From Pontibacter arcticus (GTDB lineage: Bacteria; Bacteroidota; Bacteroidia; Cytophagales; Hymenobacteraceae): a stretch of 64,000 nucleotides of DNA. Position 1 is the first letter of the stretch; each line of letters begins with the position of its first letter. The translations under genes were made by a program, and so were the position numbers. The notes below the pieces were generated by a model. That model saw only the letters and a list, made by a program, of their open reading frames with translations. It ran no database searches and had not been told where the DNA came from. This document shows positions 10,548-18,917 of the stretch, piece after piece. Location: NCBI RefSeq assembly GCF_003284895.1, contig NZ_QMDV01000004.1, forward strand, positions 2,501-66,500, in the 5' to 3' direction.

Positions 10548-12539
10548 TTGGACCAGCGTTTGAAAAAAAGAATTATACTGTGGGTTGGCGGCGTGCTGGC
10601 CTTCCTCCTGATTGCCTTTATCTTACTTATCAGCTTCAGAGGCAGCCTCCTGGAATATACGATCCGGAAGGTCATCACGAAAGTAGAAAATAAATACCCC
10701 GTAGATTTTAACATTGCCAGCGCCCGGTTTATCGACCTGAACTCGGTGGCGCTAACTGGTATTACCCTGGTGCCGGATGGCCGCGATACGCTTTTCTCTA
10801 CTGATAGTGTACATGCTACGGTTAGTATCCGGTCTATTTTTAAGGGACGCATTGTGTTTAACCGCCTTGAGGTGGCCAATGGTTTTTTCACGGCTACCAA
10901 ATCCGGCGACAAGGATAACTTCTCGTTTCTGCTGAAAAAAGAAGATGGTGCGCCTGTTGATACAACGGCCATAAAATCGCGTAACTACGGCGAACTGCTC
11001 AACCGCCTCATCGAAACCGCTTTTGATAACGTACCCGATCAGGTCGATTTCAAGAACCTGAATGTTTCGTATGTTTCAGATAACCGTACCATCTCCGTTA
11101 AAATGCCTTTCCTGACGGTAGAGGAAGGTAACATCAATACAGAACTCGCCATCCGGACAGATTCCATTGTAAATAACATGCGGGTAAAAGGTACCATCGA
11201 TCCCGGCGATTACAATATTTCTGCCAGTTTGTATGCCACCGATAACAAAGGGATCGTACTGCCTTATGTAAAAGATAAATTCGACGCGGCCGTTGCGTTC
11301 GATACCCTGCACATCAGCTTAAATAACAAGCGGTTCCGGAACGATAAGTTAACCGTGAAAGGTACCGGCATGATCAATAACCTGGTGGTAAACCATGAGA
11401 AGATCGCGGATCAAGATGTGGTGGTAAAAGAAGCTGCCGTGGATTATGTGGTGACGCTCGGGCCAAACCTGTATGTGGTCGATAGCCTGACCGAAGTGCG
11501 GGTAAACAAAGCCAAAGCGAACATCTACGCAGCCTACCAGAATGCAACCTCCAAAATAATTGACCTGCAGGTAAAAACAGCCGAAATGCCCGGCGATAAT
11601 TTCTTCGATTCGCTGCCGACCGGCTTATTCGAAAACCTGGATGGTATAAAAACGCAGGGCAACCTGAAGTATAAAATGAGCTTCCACCTGAACATGGATA
11701 GCATCGATTATGTGCGTTTCAATTCGGACCTGGATGCTTCCAAAAACTTCAAGATCGTGAAGTGGGGAAAAACCAATCTGCAGAAAATTAATGGCTCATT
11801 CGAGCACACCGTGTATGAGTATGGCAAGCCGGTTCGTACGTTTACTGTCGGGCCTTCCAACCCATTCTTCAGCCACATCGGCTCTATTTCGCCGTACTTG
11901 CGCAATGCCATTTTAACTGCTGAAGATGCGTATTTCTATAGCCACAACGGTTTTCATGAAGAAGCGTTTCGGCAGGCAATTGCCAAAAACCTGGAAACCG
12001 GAGAGTTTGCACGGGGCGGTAGTACCATTTCGATGCAGCTGGTAAAAAACGTATTCCTGACGCGCCAGAAAACAGTTTCGCGAAAAGTGGAAGAAGCGAT
12101 TATTGTGTGGCTGATGGAAAATTTAGACCTGGTTTCTAAAAACCGTATGTTTGAAGTATACCTGAACATTATTGAGTGGGGCCCGAACGTGTATGGCGCA
12201 AAAGATGCTTCCAGGTTTTATTTTGGCAAACAGCCATCCGAACTCAACCTGGCCGAAGCCATCTTCCTGACAAGTATAATTCCGAGCCCGAAACGCTACC
12301 GTTCTTCTTTTGATAGTTACGGAAACCTGCGCAGCTATAAAAGTGGTTATTACCGCCTCATCGGGAGCCATATGCTGAAACGCGGCCTGATCTCGCGTGA
12401 AGTATACGATAACCTGTATCCGAATGTGCGCCTGTACGGCCGCGCCCGCGATTTGGTAGTTACTGCCATAGATACAACCCAACTAGAACCTGACTCAACC
12501 GAATTCGAGCTTCAGACCATAGACATGCTGGATTTTTAA
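10548..12539 (+). CDS. AsmA-like domain fused to GT51 peptidoglycan glycosyltransferase
   Basis: 663 residues with a TTG start (10548); the next in-frame Met is far inside, so this start is favoured. An N-terminal membrane anchor (about 8-30) is followed by about 400 residues of beta-rich periplasmic sequence resembling AsmA/TamB-type repeats (for example FIDLNSVALTGITLVPDGRD). A C-terminal GT51 domain runs from about 445 to 600. GT51 motifs are intact: AEDAYFYSHNG with catalytic Glu459, RGGSTISMQLVKN, the KVEEAI segment and EVYLNIIEWGPNVYGA. No transpeptidase domain follows, so this is a monofunctional glycan-strand polymerase on the periplasmic face. The large AsmA-like N-terminus is unlike the roughly 240-residue MtgA. 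The C-terminal 60 residues are a hydrophilic tail. Confidence 0.85.
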   Translation: MDQRLKKRIILWVGGVLAFLLIAFILLISFRGSLLEYTIRKVITKVENKYPVDFNIASARFIDLNSVALTGITLVPDGRDTLFSTDSVHATVSIRSIFKGRIVFNRLEVANGFFTATKSGDKDNFSFLLKKEDGAPVDTTAIKSRNYGELLNRLIETAFDNVPDQVDFKNLNVSYVSDNRTISVKMPFLTVEEGNINTELAIRTDSIVNNMRVKGTIDPGDYNISASLYATDNKGIVLPYVKDKFDAAVAFDTLHISLNNKRFRNDKLTVKGTGMINNLVVNHEKIADQDVVVKEAAVDYVVTLGPNLYVVDSLTEVRVNKAKANIYAAYQNATSKIIDLQVKTAEMPGDNFFDSLPTGLFENLDGIKTQGNLKYKMSFHLNMDSIDYVRFNSDLDASKNFKIVKWGKTNLQKINGSFEHTVYEYGKPVRTFTVGPSNPFFSHIGSISPYLRNAILTAEDAYFYSHNGFHEEAFRQAIAKNLETGEFARGGSTISMQLVKNVFLTRQKTVSRKVEEAIIVWLMENLDLVSKNRMFEVYLNIIEWGPNVYGAKDASRFYFGKQPSELNLAEAIFLTSIIPSPKRYRSSFDSYGNLRSYKSGYYRLIGSHMLKRGLISREVYDNLYPNVRLYGRARDLVVTAIDTTQLEPDSTEFELQTIDMLDF

Positions 12540-12558
12540 ACCGGTAGTACCCAAACAT

Positions 12559-12588
12559 AACAGCCTTGCACACGTTTGCAGGGCTGTT
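12559..12588 (+). terminator. hairpin after the GT51 fusion gene
   Basis: AACAGCC/TTGCA pairs with TGCA/GGCTGTT around a short loop, 20 nt after the stop codon. No clear T run follows on the plus strand, so termination may be weak. Confidence 0.45.
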
Positions 12589-12626
12589 GCATTTACAGCA
12601 ACCCTGTTTTTATACTTGCCTTTTAC

Positions 12627-13679
12627 ATGAAGAAAACCAATGATATAGAGAATGCCGTTGGATTAATTCCGAGGTTGGGCGCAACCGCCGCCAGGTTTGG
12701 GTTAGACTGGTTTATGCTGGCACTTGTAAGTATGATTTTGCTGGCTTACCTGTGGCCTAACGGTGGCATCGACCGGGAACCTGTTTCGTTAGGCGATGTA
12801 GCAACGTACGGCGTATCGGTTATCTTCTTTTTTTATGGTCTGCGGCTGAGCCCTGAGAAACTACGCGCCGGCCTCAGCACCTGGAAACTGCATCTTGTAG
12901 TGCAACTCAGTACGTTTATACTTTTTCCGTTGCTTATAATTCCGTTACGGTATTTTTTTGAAGGCACCAATGCAGAGTTTTTATGGCTGGGCACTTTTTA
13001 CCTGGCAGCGCTGCCTTCTACGGTTTCCTCGTCGGTGGTGATGGTGTCGATAGCAGGAGGAAACATGCCGGCAGCTATATTTAATGCCAGTATATCGAGT
13101 TTGCTAGGCGTATTTATAACGCCACTCTGGATGAGCCTGGTACTTACAACTACTTCTTCGGATTTTGATATGGCCCAGATCATGGGCAAACTGGTGGTAC
13201 AGGTTGTGTTGCCGGTCGCGCTCGGAATTATGCTGCATAAACGCTGGGGTGGCTTCGCTGAGAAACATAAAAAGAAACTCCGATACTTCGATCAGGTTAT
13301 TATTTTAACGATCGTTTATACTTCGTTCTGCGAGTCTTTTGCCCGCGATATGTTTAGTGGCTACAGTATTGCAAACCTGTTTATACTTGGGGCAGCGATG
13401 CTGGTACTTTTTTCCCTGGTGTATGGTCTGATCACCGGTATCAGTAGAATGCTTGACTTTAACCGCGAAGATAAAATTACGGCTGTGTTCTGCGGCTCTA
13501 AAAAATCATTGGTACACGGCACAATTATGTCTAAAGTGCTTTTCCCGGATGCGACTATGGTAGGCATTATCTTACTGCCGATCATGATCTATCATGCTTT
13601 GCAGTTGTTAATTGCCAGTATCATCGCACAAGCCTCAGCCAGAAAAGCAGGCCTGAAAACGGAAGCGAATAAAGTATAA
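12627..13679 (+). CDS. bile acid:sodium symporter family protein (SBF-like, YfeH type)
   Basis: 350 residues with about ten hydrophobic membrane segments. Characteristic segments are the polar GLRLSPEKLRAGL near the second segment, LPSTVSSSVVMVSIAGGN (the conserved crossover region with N and S residues) and FCGSKKSLVHGTIMSKVLF in the C-terminal crossover. These fit the SBF-like/YfeH branch of the BART superfamily. The substrate is unknown; sodium-coupled uptake of an organic anion is typical. The start at 12627 (MKKTNDIEN) is preferred to an upstream ATG at 12576, because that would place the terminator-like hairpin inside the coding region and add a non-conserved tail. Confidence 0.85.
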   Translation: MKKTNDIENAVGLIPRLGATAARFGLDWFMLALVSMILLAYLWPNGGIDREPVSLGDVATYGVSVIFFFYGLRLSPEKLRAGLSTWKLHLVVQLSTFILFPLLIIPLRYFFEGTNAEFLWLGTFYLAALPSTVSSSVVMVSIAGGNMPAAIFNASISSLLGVFITPLWMSLVLTTTSSDFDMAQIMGKLVVQVVLPVALGIMLHKRWGGFAEKHKKKLRYFDQVIILTIVYTSFCESFARDMFSGYSIANLFILGAAMLVLFSLVYGLITGISRMLDFNREDKITAVFCGSKKSLVHGTIMSKVLFPDATMVGIILLPIMIYHALQLLIASIIAQASARKAGLKTEANKV

Positions 13680-13680
13680 A

Positions 13681-13716
13681 CCAAAGCGGCCACCTTGTAG
13701 AAGGTGGCCGCTTTGG
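13681..13716. terminator. bidirectional terminator
   Basis: A perfect 16-bp stem (CCAAAGCGGCCACCTT / AAGGTGGCCGCTTTGG) with a GTAG loop lies between the convergent transporter and DUF3817 genes. TTTATACTT follows on the plus strand. Confidence 0.85.
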
Positions 13717-13739
13717 TTTATACTTAGTATCAGATTGAA

Positions 13740-14066
13740 TTAAGCCGTCTGCTTTTGCTTTACAGCTGCTTTTGGTTTTTCTTCTTCCTGCAATAACTTT
13801 TTATCCAATATAAATGGCCCGAACGGAAGGAGCGAAGCCACAAAGCCGGCCGCTGCTTTCATAAAAGACCACCGGTGCACAAGCACTACCTGCAGCAAGG
13901 CTACCATGTAAAGTACAAACAGCACACCGTGTGCCCAGCCGATATACTTTACAAACAGCGGCATATCAAACATATACTTGAGCGGCATAGCTATACCTAA
14001 CAAAAGCAGGTAAGAGATACCTTCATACATACCAATTGTGCGTAGCCTCGAAATAGGAGTTTTCAT
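13740..14066 (-). CDS. DUF3817 domain-containing integral membrane protein
   Basis: 108 residues. The start at 14066 (MKTPISRLRTIGMYEG) is preferred to an ATG 33 nt upstream because the DUF3817 family begins with this R-x-I-G-x-x-E-G-x-S segment. Three membrane segments follow (about 13-35, 42-62 and 70-88). The WAHG motif of the family is present. The C-terminus is charged. The function is unknown. It is the last gene before the terminator at 13681-13716. Confidence 0.85.
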   Translation of the reverse strand: MKTPISRLRTIGMYEGISYLLLLGIAMPLKYMFDMPLFVKYIGWAHGVLFVLYMVALLQVVLVHRWSFMKAAAGFVASLLPFGPFILDKKLLQEEEKPKAAVKQKQTA

Positions 14067-14149
14067 TACGTTTAAATTTGAGATGTTATTATACCGCAAC
14101 TTAACACTCTTATTCCAGAAAACGTGCCTGCCCGGTAATTTATACTTCT

Positions 14150-15220
14150 CTAGCAGGCTACTGCTGCGCTGTCATACACATCAGTTTCCGCAACAAAAGC
14201 CCCTGAAAGTATACTATTACCCTGGGCTAGCAGCCTGCTAATCTGTAATTGTTTTTCGCTGTTGTTCAGTTGGGTAGCTTTAGTATTGCCTAATCCATAG
14301 CTGCTTACCTGACCGGCCAGCGCGGCCCTTTGCAAGAGTAACTCCAGCAGTTCATCATCCAGCGTTTCAATTTTCTGGCGCAGGGTATCGAGCTGGTCCA
14401 CGAGCACGGTTGTTTCAGGGAGTTTTGCATTGGTTTGGAGCGCGTTCAGCAACAAATCCAGTTCCTGCAGCATCAGTTCTTGCCTGCTGTGCTGCCTGCC
14501 ATCGGTACTAAGGTTAACATCCAGCACTAAGCCGTTTATACCATAGGCAAGCGCACGCTGTGCTACCGGGTACAACAGGCTGCGTTTGCCCGCTATGGTG
14601 CTGGCATCGCAAAGTATAGGCATCTCAGGTAGTTCGTTTCGCAAACCAAGTATAAATTCCCACTTCGGGTGGTGGTGGTACAAGGCACGGTCTTCGGCAG
14701 CAAACCCATCGTGGATCGCGCCTAAGTCCTGCAGGCCGGCATTTCTTAACCTTTCAAAAGCGCCCAGCCACAAGCCCAGGTTCGGGTAAACGGGGTTGCT
14801 TACCAGTACTGGTGTAGTGGTACCACGCAGGGCATCAGCAATTTCCTGAACGGCAAATGGGTTAACGGTTGTGTGGCCGTTTATGCAAAGTATATCCACA
14901 TCGTACGCCAGAGCTTCTTCTGCTTGCAACGCATTCGAAACAGCGCAGGCAGTACGCAGGCCGGTTTTTTCTTTCACTTTACGGAGCCAGGTAAGCCGCA
15001 TCGATGCCATATCCTCTGTATTACCTGGACGTGCATTAGATTCCCAGATACATACTTTCAGGATGCCGTTTGCCTGTACATTTTTCAGGTGCTGTGCAGT
15101 TTCCAGTAGTTGGGTTTCGGTTTCGATGTGGCAGGGGCCAGCTAACAGCACGGGCTCACTGCGCTCGCTTCGGAAGGCAGAAGGCCATGCTTCAGGTCTG
15201 GTTTCTTTACTTGCTCTCAT
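14150..15220 (-). CDS. DAHP synthase/chorismate mutase-like protein, probable pseudoenzyme
   Basis: 356 residues with the domain order of the Bacteroidota bifunctional enzyme: DAHP synthase (about 20-262) then type II chorismate mutase (about 275-355). Alignable landmarks are AGPCHIE at 27-33, TTVNPFAVQEIADAL at 117-131, NPVYPNLGLWLGAFERL and AIHDGF at 168-173. Catalytic positions are changed throughout. K-P-R is E60-S-N62. The I-G-A-R segment is INGH (113-116). K-N-P is S141-N-P. A-I-H-R-G-F has D171. C-D-P-S-H is C204-D-A-S-T208, so a metal His is lost. The I-E-x-H motif is LDVN. In the mutase half the Y-K-K and I-H-x-x-S-I signatures are also lost. It is therefore unlikely to catalyse either step. 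A regulatory or scaffold role for the active paralogue is possible. It is preceded by an attenuator-like leader (15296-15476). Confidence 0.8.
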   Translation of the reverse strand: MRASKETRPEAWPSAFRSERSEPVLLAGPCHIETETQLLETAQHLKNVQANGILKVCIWESNARPGNTEDMASMRLTWLRKVKEKTGLRTACAVSNALQAEEALAYDVDILCINGHTTVNPFAVQEIADALRGTTTPVLVSNPVYPNLGLWLGAFERLRNAGLQDLGAIHDGFAAEDRALYHHHPKWEFILGLRNELPEMPILCDASTIAGKRSLLYPVAQRALAYGINGLVLDVNLSTDGRQHSRQELMLQELDLLLNALQTNAKLPETTVLVDQLDTLRQKIETLDDELLELLLQRAALAGQVSSYGLGNTKATQLNNSEKQLQISRLLAQGNSILSGAFVAETDVYDSAAVAC

Positions 15221-15295
15221 GGTTATTTTGGTCAGAATAGGCTTGTTTCGATAAGCTGATCGCCGTTAAAAGTTGATTTACAAAAAGGTAGAAAA

Positions 15296-15324
15296 ACAAA
15301 AAGCCCCGCTTTTGGGCGGGGCTC
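15296..15324 (-). terminator. intrinsic terminator, likely attenuator and terC terminator
   Basis: Minus strand AGCCCCGC / GCGGGGCT (8 bp, positions 15323-15316 and 15309-15302) is followed by TTTTTGTTTTT. It lies between a 27-codon leader ORF and the DAHP synthase-like gene. Its 5' arm can alternatively pair with the leader at 15377-15370. Confidence 0.8.
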
Positions 15325-15344
15325 TCTGGATAAGTATACTATTG

Positions 15345-15428
15345 CTACAGGCACAATATGTTATCACAGGAACCCCGGTAGAGGACCTTTGCTGTGTAAA
15401 TAAACATATTGTTGCAGAATAAAGTCAT
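15345..15428 (-). CDS. putative 27-residue leader peptide of the DAHP synthase-like gene
   Basis: ATG at 15428, TAG at 15347-15345. The peptide contains two Phe (positions 4 and 9) and two Tyr (11 and 17), arranged F-C-N-N-M-F-I-Y then V-L-Y. The codons right after the last Tyr contain CGGGGTTC (15377-15370). That segment can pair over 8 bp (one G-U) with GAGCCCCG in the 5' arm of the downstream terminator. The promoter lies about 16 nt upstream of the ATG. This is the layout of a leader sensing aromatic amino acid supply; the peptide itself has no other recognisable function. The aromatic content is modest, so chance is not excluded. Confidence 0.5.
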   Translation of the reverse strand: MTLFCNNMFIYTAKVLYRGSCDNILCL

Positions 15429-15443
15429 TGTTCTTGTTTTGAT

Positions 15444-15476
15444 GCAAGTTAGAATAATAATTTTCTGAAAAGCAAA
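15444..15476 (-). promoter_or_regulatory. promoter of the DAHP synthase-like leader transcript
   Basis: On the minus strand TTTG (15476-15473), a 21-bp spacer and TAACTTGC (15451-15444) approximate TTTG / TAnnTTTG. It lies between the terC stop and the leader ATG at 15428, implying a leader transcript independent of terC. Confidence 0.55.
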
Positions 15477-15521
15477 TTTATCCGCTTAAAAATTTCTGAC
15501 AGTAAAATAAAAAGTATGAAC

Positions 15522-16463
15522 TTACTCAGAAACCGGTGGTTTCGGAAGCTCGTCTTCGCTCTTCGGAAACAGCAACGAAAGTATAACCGAACCGGCCAGA
15601 ATACCGCCCACAACCAGCAGGGCAACGCGCATATCCAGGTGGTAAATATCGCTCAGCAGCAGCTTAGCCCCAATAAATACCAATATCAGCGACAGGCCGT
15701 AGTGCAGGTAATGGAACAGTTGCATAATGCCGGCCAGTGCAAAGTATAAAGCCCGCAAACCAAGCAAGGCAAACACATTAGAAGTATAAACTATAAAAGG
15801 ATCTTTGGAAATGGCGAGGATAGCCGGAATAGAGTCGGCAGCAAATACCACGTCCGTACTTTCGATCATAATCAGGACCAGGAACAACGGGGTTGCCAAC
15901 CATTTACCATTTTGCTTTACAAAAAACTTACCTCCAACAGCAGTCTTGGTCATGGGCAGGTGCTTGCTGACCCAGTTAACGAGTGGGTTATTATCCGGGT
16001 CGATGTCTTCGTTTGACGTGAAAGCCATTTTGATACCCGTGTACACCAGGAACGCCCCCAGGATATAGATAATAAAATGGAATTTAGCGATCAAGGCTAC
16101 ACCAACTAGTATAAAGATGGCCCGCAGCACCAGCGCTCCAATCACACCCCAGAAAAGCAGGTTATGCTGGTACTTGGTAGGTACTTTAAAGAAGTTGAAA
16201 ATAAGTATGAATACGAACAGGTTGTCTACACTCAACGATTTCTCGATGAGGTAAGCTGTTAGAAACTCAAGGGCTGGTTCCTGGCCTTTCCAGAAGTAGA
16301 TACCGACGTTAAAGCAAAGCGCCAGCACAATCCAGAACAAGCTGGTTAAAAGTGCCTCTTTAATTTTTACTTCGTGCTCTTTTCGGTGGAATACAAATAA
16401 ATCCAGGCCTAGCAGCAACAAAACAAAAGCATTGAATATAACCCAAAAATAAATGTCGTTCAT
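15522..16463 (-). CDS. TerC/Alx family membrane protein (probable manganese exporter)
   Basis: 313 residues with nine or so membrane segments. The TerC signatures with acidic residues in the membrane are present: YLIEKSLSVDNLFVFILIF (E-x4-DN motif) and VLIMIESTDVVFAADSIPAI (E-S-x-D-V-x-F-A-x-D-S-I-P-A). This family exports Mn2+ or related metal in bacteria such as E. coli Alx and B. subtilis YceF/YkoY. The 200 bp upstream (16464-16662) shows no recognisable yybP-ykoY manganese riboswitch. The gene is terminated by the hairpin at 15296-15324. Confidence 0.92.
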   Translation of the reverse strand: MNDIYFWVIFNAFVLLLLGLDLFVFHRKEHEVKIKEALLTSLFWIVLALCFNVGIYFWKGQEPALEFLTAYLIEKSLSVDNLFVFILIFNFFKVPTKYQHNLLFWGVIGALVLRAIFILVGVALIAKFHFIIYILGAFLVYTGIKMAFTSNEDIDPDNNPLVNWVSKHLPMTKTAVGGKFFVKQNGKWLATPLFLVLIMIESTDVVFAADSIPAILAISKDPFIVYTSNVFALLGLRALYFALAGIMQLFHYLHYGLSLILVFIGAKLLLSDIYHLDMRVALLVVGGILAGSVILSLLFPKSEDELPKPPVSE

Positions 16464-16662
16464 CAGTGGTGGCGCGTCAACGCGTTAAGTATAAACTTTA
16501 AAAATCCTGTACCGGAACTGGTAAATTTAACCCGAAAAGTCCTCAGTGCCAAGTCTAAATTAGAACGTATCAGGTTAGTGCCACTTAAACAAAGTATAAA
16601 GTGGGCAGCGTTTAATCCGGAACGAACTGATGGGAAGGAAAGTATACTTTCAGCAACACTGC

Positions 16663-17397
16663 TTAATACCGGTCGAAGTGCCGGAAAAAGCTGTTTACTT
16701 TCATTTTAAGCACACCTAGTACGGCCTCCTTAAAAATCCCCTTCGACATTTTGGAATAGCCTTTTGTGCGGTCGGTGAAAATGATGGGCACTTCTTTTAT
16801 CTTAAAGCCATACTTGTAGGCCATAAATTTCATCTCGATCTGGAAAGCATAACCCACAAACCGGATCTTATTTAGCTGTATGGTTTTAAGCACTTTGCGG
16901 CGGTAACATTTAAAGCCAGCTGTTGTATCCTGGATGGGCATGCCTGTAATAATGCGCACATACCAACTTGCAAAATAAGACATCAGAACGCGGCTCATGG
17001 GCCAGTTCACGACGTTTACACCTTGTATATACCTGCTGCCAATGGCCATATCGTAGCCCTCTACAGTGCAGGCGTGGTATAAACGGATAAGGTCGTCGGG
17101 GTTATGGGAGAAGTCGCAGTCCATCTCGAAAATGTACTCGTAGCCTTCGCGCAGCGCATATTTAAATCCGTGGATGTAAGCAGTGCCCAAGCCAAGTTTT
17201 CCGGTGCGGGTTTCCAGTTGTAAGCGCTCTCCGTATTCTGTTTGCAGCCTACGCACAATATCGGCTGTGCCATCCGGCGAGCCATCGTCAATGATCAGGA
17301 GGTCAAAGGGGTGCACCAGCGACATTACCTTCCGGACCATTGCCTCTATGTTTTCCCGTTCGTTGTAGGTCGGGATGATCACCAGCGCATCTTTCAT
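16663..17397 (-). CDS. polyprenol monophosphomannose synthase-like GT2
   Basis: 244 residues. The GT-A domain has VIIPTYNERENI at 5-16, LIIDDGSPDGTADIV at 34-48 and the metal-binding EMDCDFSHNPDDL at about 92-104, followed by VGSRY-like GSRYIQG and DTTAGFKCYRR. These match dolichol/polyprenol-phosphate mannosyltransferases of the soluble type, with no C-terminal membrane segments. It probably makes a polyprenyl-phosphate-linked mannose donor for surface glycosylation. It lies 16 nt after hemG on the same strand, so the two may be co-transcribed. Confidence 0.88.
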   Translation of the reverse strand: MKDALVIIPTYNERENIEAMVRKVMSLVHPFDLLIIDDGSPDGTADIVRRLQTEYGERLQLETRTGKLGLGTAYIHGFKYALREGYEYIFEMDCDFSHNPDDLIRLYHACTVEGYDMAIGSRYIQGVNVVNWPMSRVLMSYFASWYVRIITGMPIQDTTAGFKCYRRKVLKTIQLNKIRFVGYAFQIEMKFMAYKYGFKIKEVPIIFTDRTKGYSKMSKGIFKEAVLGVLKMKVNSFFRHFDRY

Positions 17398-17413
17398 ACC
17401 CCAAATATAGGTA

Positions 17414-18757
17414 TTATAGGTTATTGAGCTCGCCCGAGCGTTTTAATTTAATTTTATGAGCCAACTCTTTTGCATGCCGTATGCAGTCTGCAACCGATAC
17501 CCCGGCCTGCCAGTTAGCGGAGATAAATACCTGTTGCTGTTCTAATTCGGCAGCCATCTGATGGGCATCTTCAATAAAAAGGTCGAATTGCGGCATACCC
17601 TGTTTCCAAAGATACAGGTGCTCAAAAACCGGTTTTTCTGAACAGATCTGGTACCGGCTGCATAATTCCTGGTTCACTTTGGCAAGCAGTTCCTGCCGGT
17701 CTACTTTAACAGTGCCGTTCACCTCAAACTGATCGACAAAAGTGGTAAACAAAACTTCGTGCGGGCGGCACCTGCCATCGTAAAGCGAACTATTCCAGAT
17801 CGAGCCGGTAGTAAGCGTAGTTTCTGCTTTGGCGTGCCAGGCACCAAAGCCTTTTAAGGGATGGCGTACATCTTCGCGGTTATACACGCTGTGCACTACA
17901 GCAAGTGGCGGGTAGTTTACATTAAGCAGCGCTGCAGCAAGACCCGGAAATGTAAACTGTAACAAATCTGCTGCCTGATGCGCCGGCAAAGCCAACACCA
18001 GGAAATCATACTCCTGGGTATCGGTTTCGGAAGGAGTGGAGCAGCTTAAAATGTACTTGCCATGCCCTCTGGTAATCATTTCCACGCAGTGGTTCAGGTG
18101 CAGCGCAATCAGTTTGGCGGCAATGGCGTTTGGCAGCGTGCTCATACCGTTTACAAAAGAGAAGGAGTCGTGCCAGTTAATTTGCTTGCGGGCCAGGCCT
18201 TTTAACACAGAGCCATACTTTGTTTCGAGTTCTTTCAGCTTAGGCAGGGCTTTACTTACCAGCAGTTTTTCGGGGTCGCCGCCACAATAGTCGGTTGCAA
18301 ACGGGTTTAAGACATACGCCGTGATCTCTTTACCAAACCGGCGCCCAAAAAAATGGCTGACTGTTTCGTTCGGAACATCGGCGGCAGGTGTGTCTTTTTC
18401 CTGCAGAAAACGACGCTTGGCCTGCCAGGAAAAAGCAGTATTAGAAAGTAACGAAGCAGCCGAGTCGGGGAGCTTGTGCAGGTTGCCATCGCGCAGCACA
18501 AAACGGCTGTGCGCATTTGCTGCAACAGGCATTACCTGGTCCTGCAGTTTGAGTTCGTGCAGGAGTTGATGCAGTTCCGGAGATTTCTGAAGGGCGTTGG
18601 GGCCAAGCTCAAGTATAAAATCCTGTAGCGTAATAGTGCGGATGTTGCCGCCAGCATACTCGGATGCTTCGAGCAGGTCGTAGGGTACGCCCAGCTTCTG
18701 GAGGTAATAAGCCAACGCCAGTCCCGAAATTCCTGCACCTATAATAGCTACCCTCAT
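17414..18757 (-). CDS. hemG: protoporphyrinogen/coproporphyrinogen oxidase (HemY/HemG-type)
   Basis: 447 residues. An N-terminal FAD-binding motif VAIIGAGISGLALAYYL (3-19) and the EAS-x-x-x-GGNIRT segment begin the flavoprotein fold. The central NGMSTLPNAIA and C-terminal GVSVADCIRHAKELA segments fit oxygen-dependent porphyrinogen oxidases. It oxidises porphyrinogen late in heme synthesis. Whether the substrate is proto- or coproporphyrinogen cannot be told from the sequence. The downstream GT2 gene on the same strand is 16 nt away. Confidence 0.88.
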   Translation of the reverse strand: MRVAIIGAGISGLALAYYLQKLGVPYDLLEASEYAGGNIRTITLQDFILELGPNALQKSPELHQLLHELKLQDQVMPVAANAHSRFVLRDGNLHKLPDSAASLLSNTAFSWQAKRRFLQEKDTPAADVPNETVSHFFGRRFGKEITAYVLNPFATDYCGGDPEKLLVSKALPKLKELETKYGSVLKGLARKQINWHDSFSFVNGMSTLPNAIAAKLIALHLNHCVEMITRGHGKYILSCSTPSETDTQEYDFLVLALPAHQAADLLQFTFPGLAAALLNVNYPPLAVVHSVYNREDVRHPLKGFGAWHAKAETTLTTGSIWNSSLYDGRCRPHEVLFTTFVDQFEVNGTVKVDRQELLAKVNQELCSRYQICSEKPVFEHLYLWKQGMPQFDLFIEDAHQMAAELEQQQVFISANWQAGVSVADCIRHAKELAHKIKLKRSGELNNL

Positions 18758-18796
18758 AAACCGAAGCTAAAGTATACGTTTGTCTGTACTTACCTT

Positions 18797-18831
18797 ATCC
18801 TGAAACCATAAAGTGATGGGTTTTCAGGATC
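18797..18831. other. hairpin in the divergent hemG / HAD promoter region
   Basis: ATCCTGAAACCAT pairs with ATGGGTTTTCAGGAT apart from a 2-nt bulge. It may be an operator or a transcript-end structure; no T run follows. Confidence 0.3.
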
Positions 18832-18917
18832 CTATACTAACATAGTCTTCTGGAAAGCCCGCCTGATGCCAACGTAAAAAGTTTTAATTTAGCATCACAT
18901 TAATAAAAACATCAGTT

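Noticed and set aside
16464-16662. yybP-ykoY manganese riboswitch before terC
   Set aside because: I could not find the conserved core or a plausible aptamer fold in this 200-bp region.
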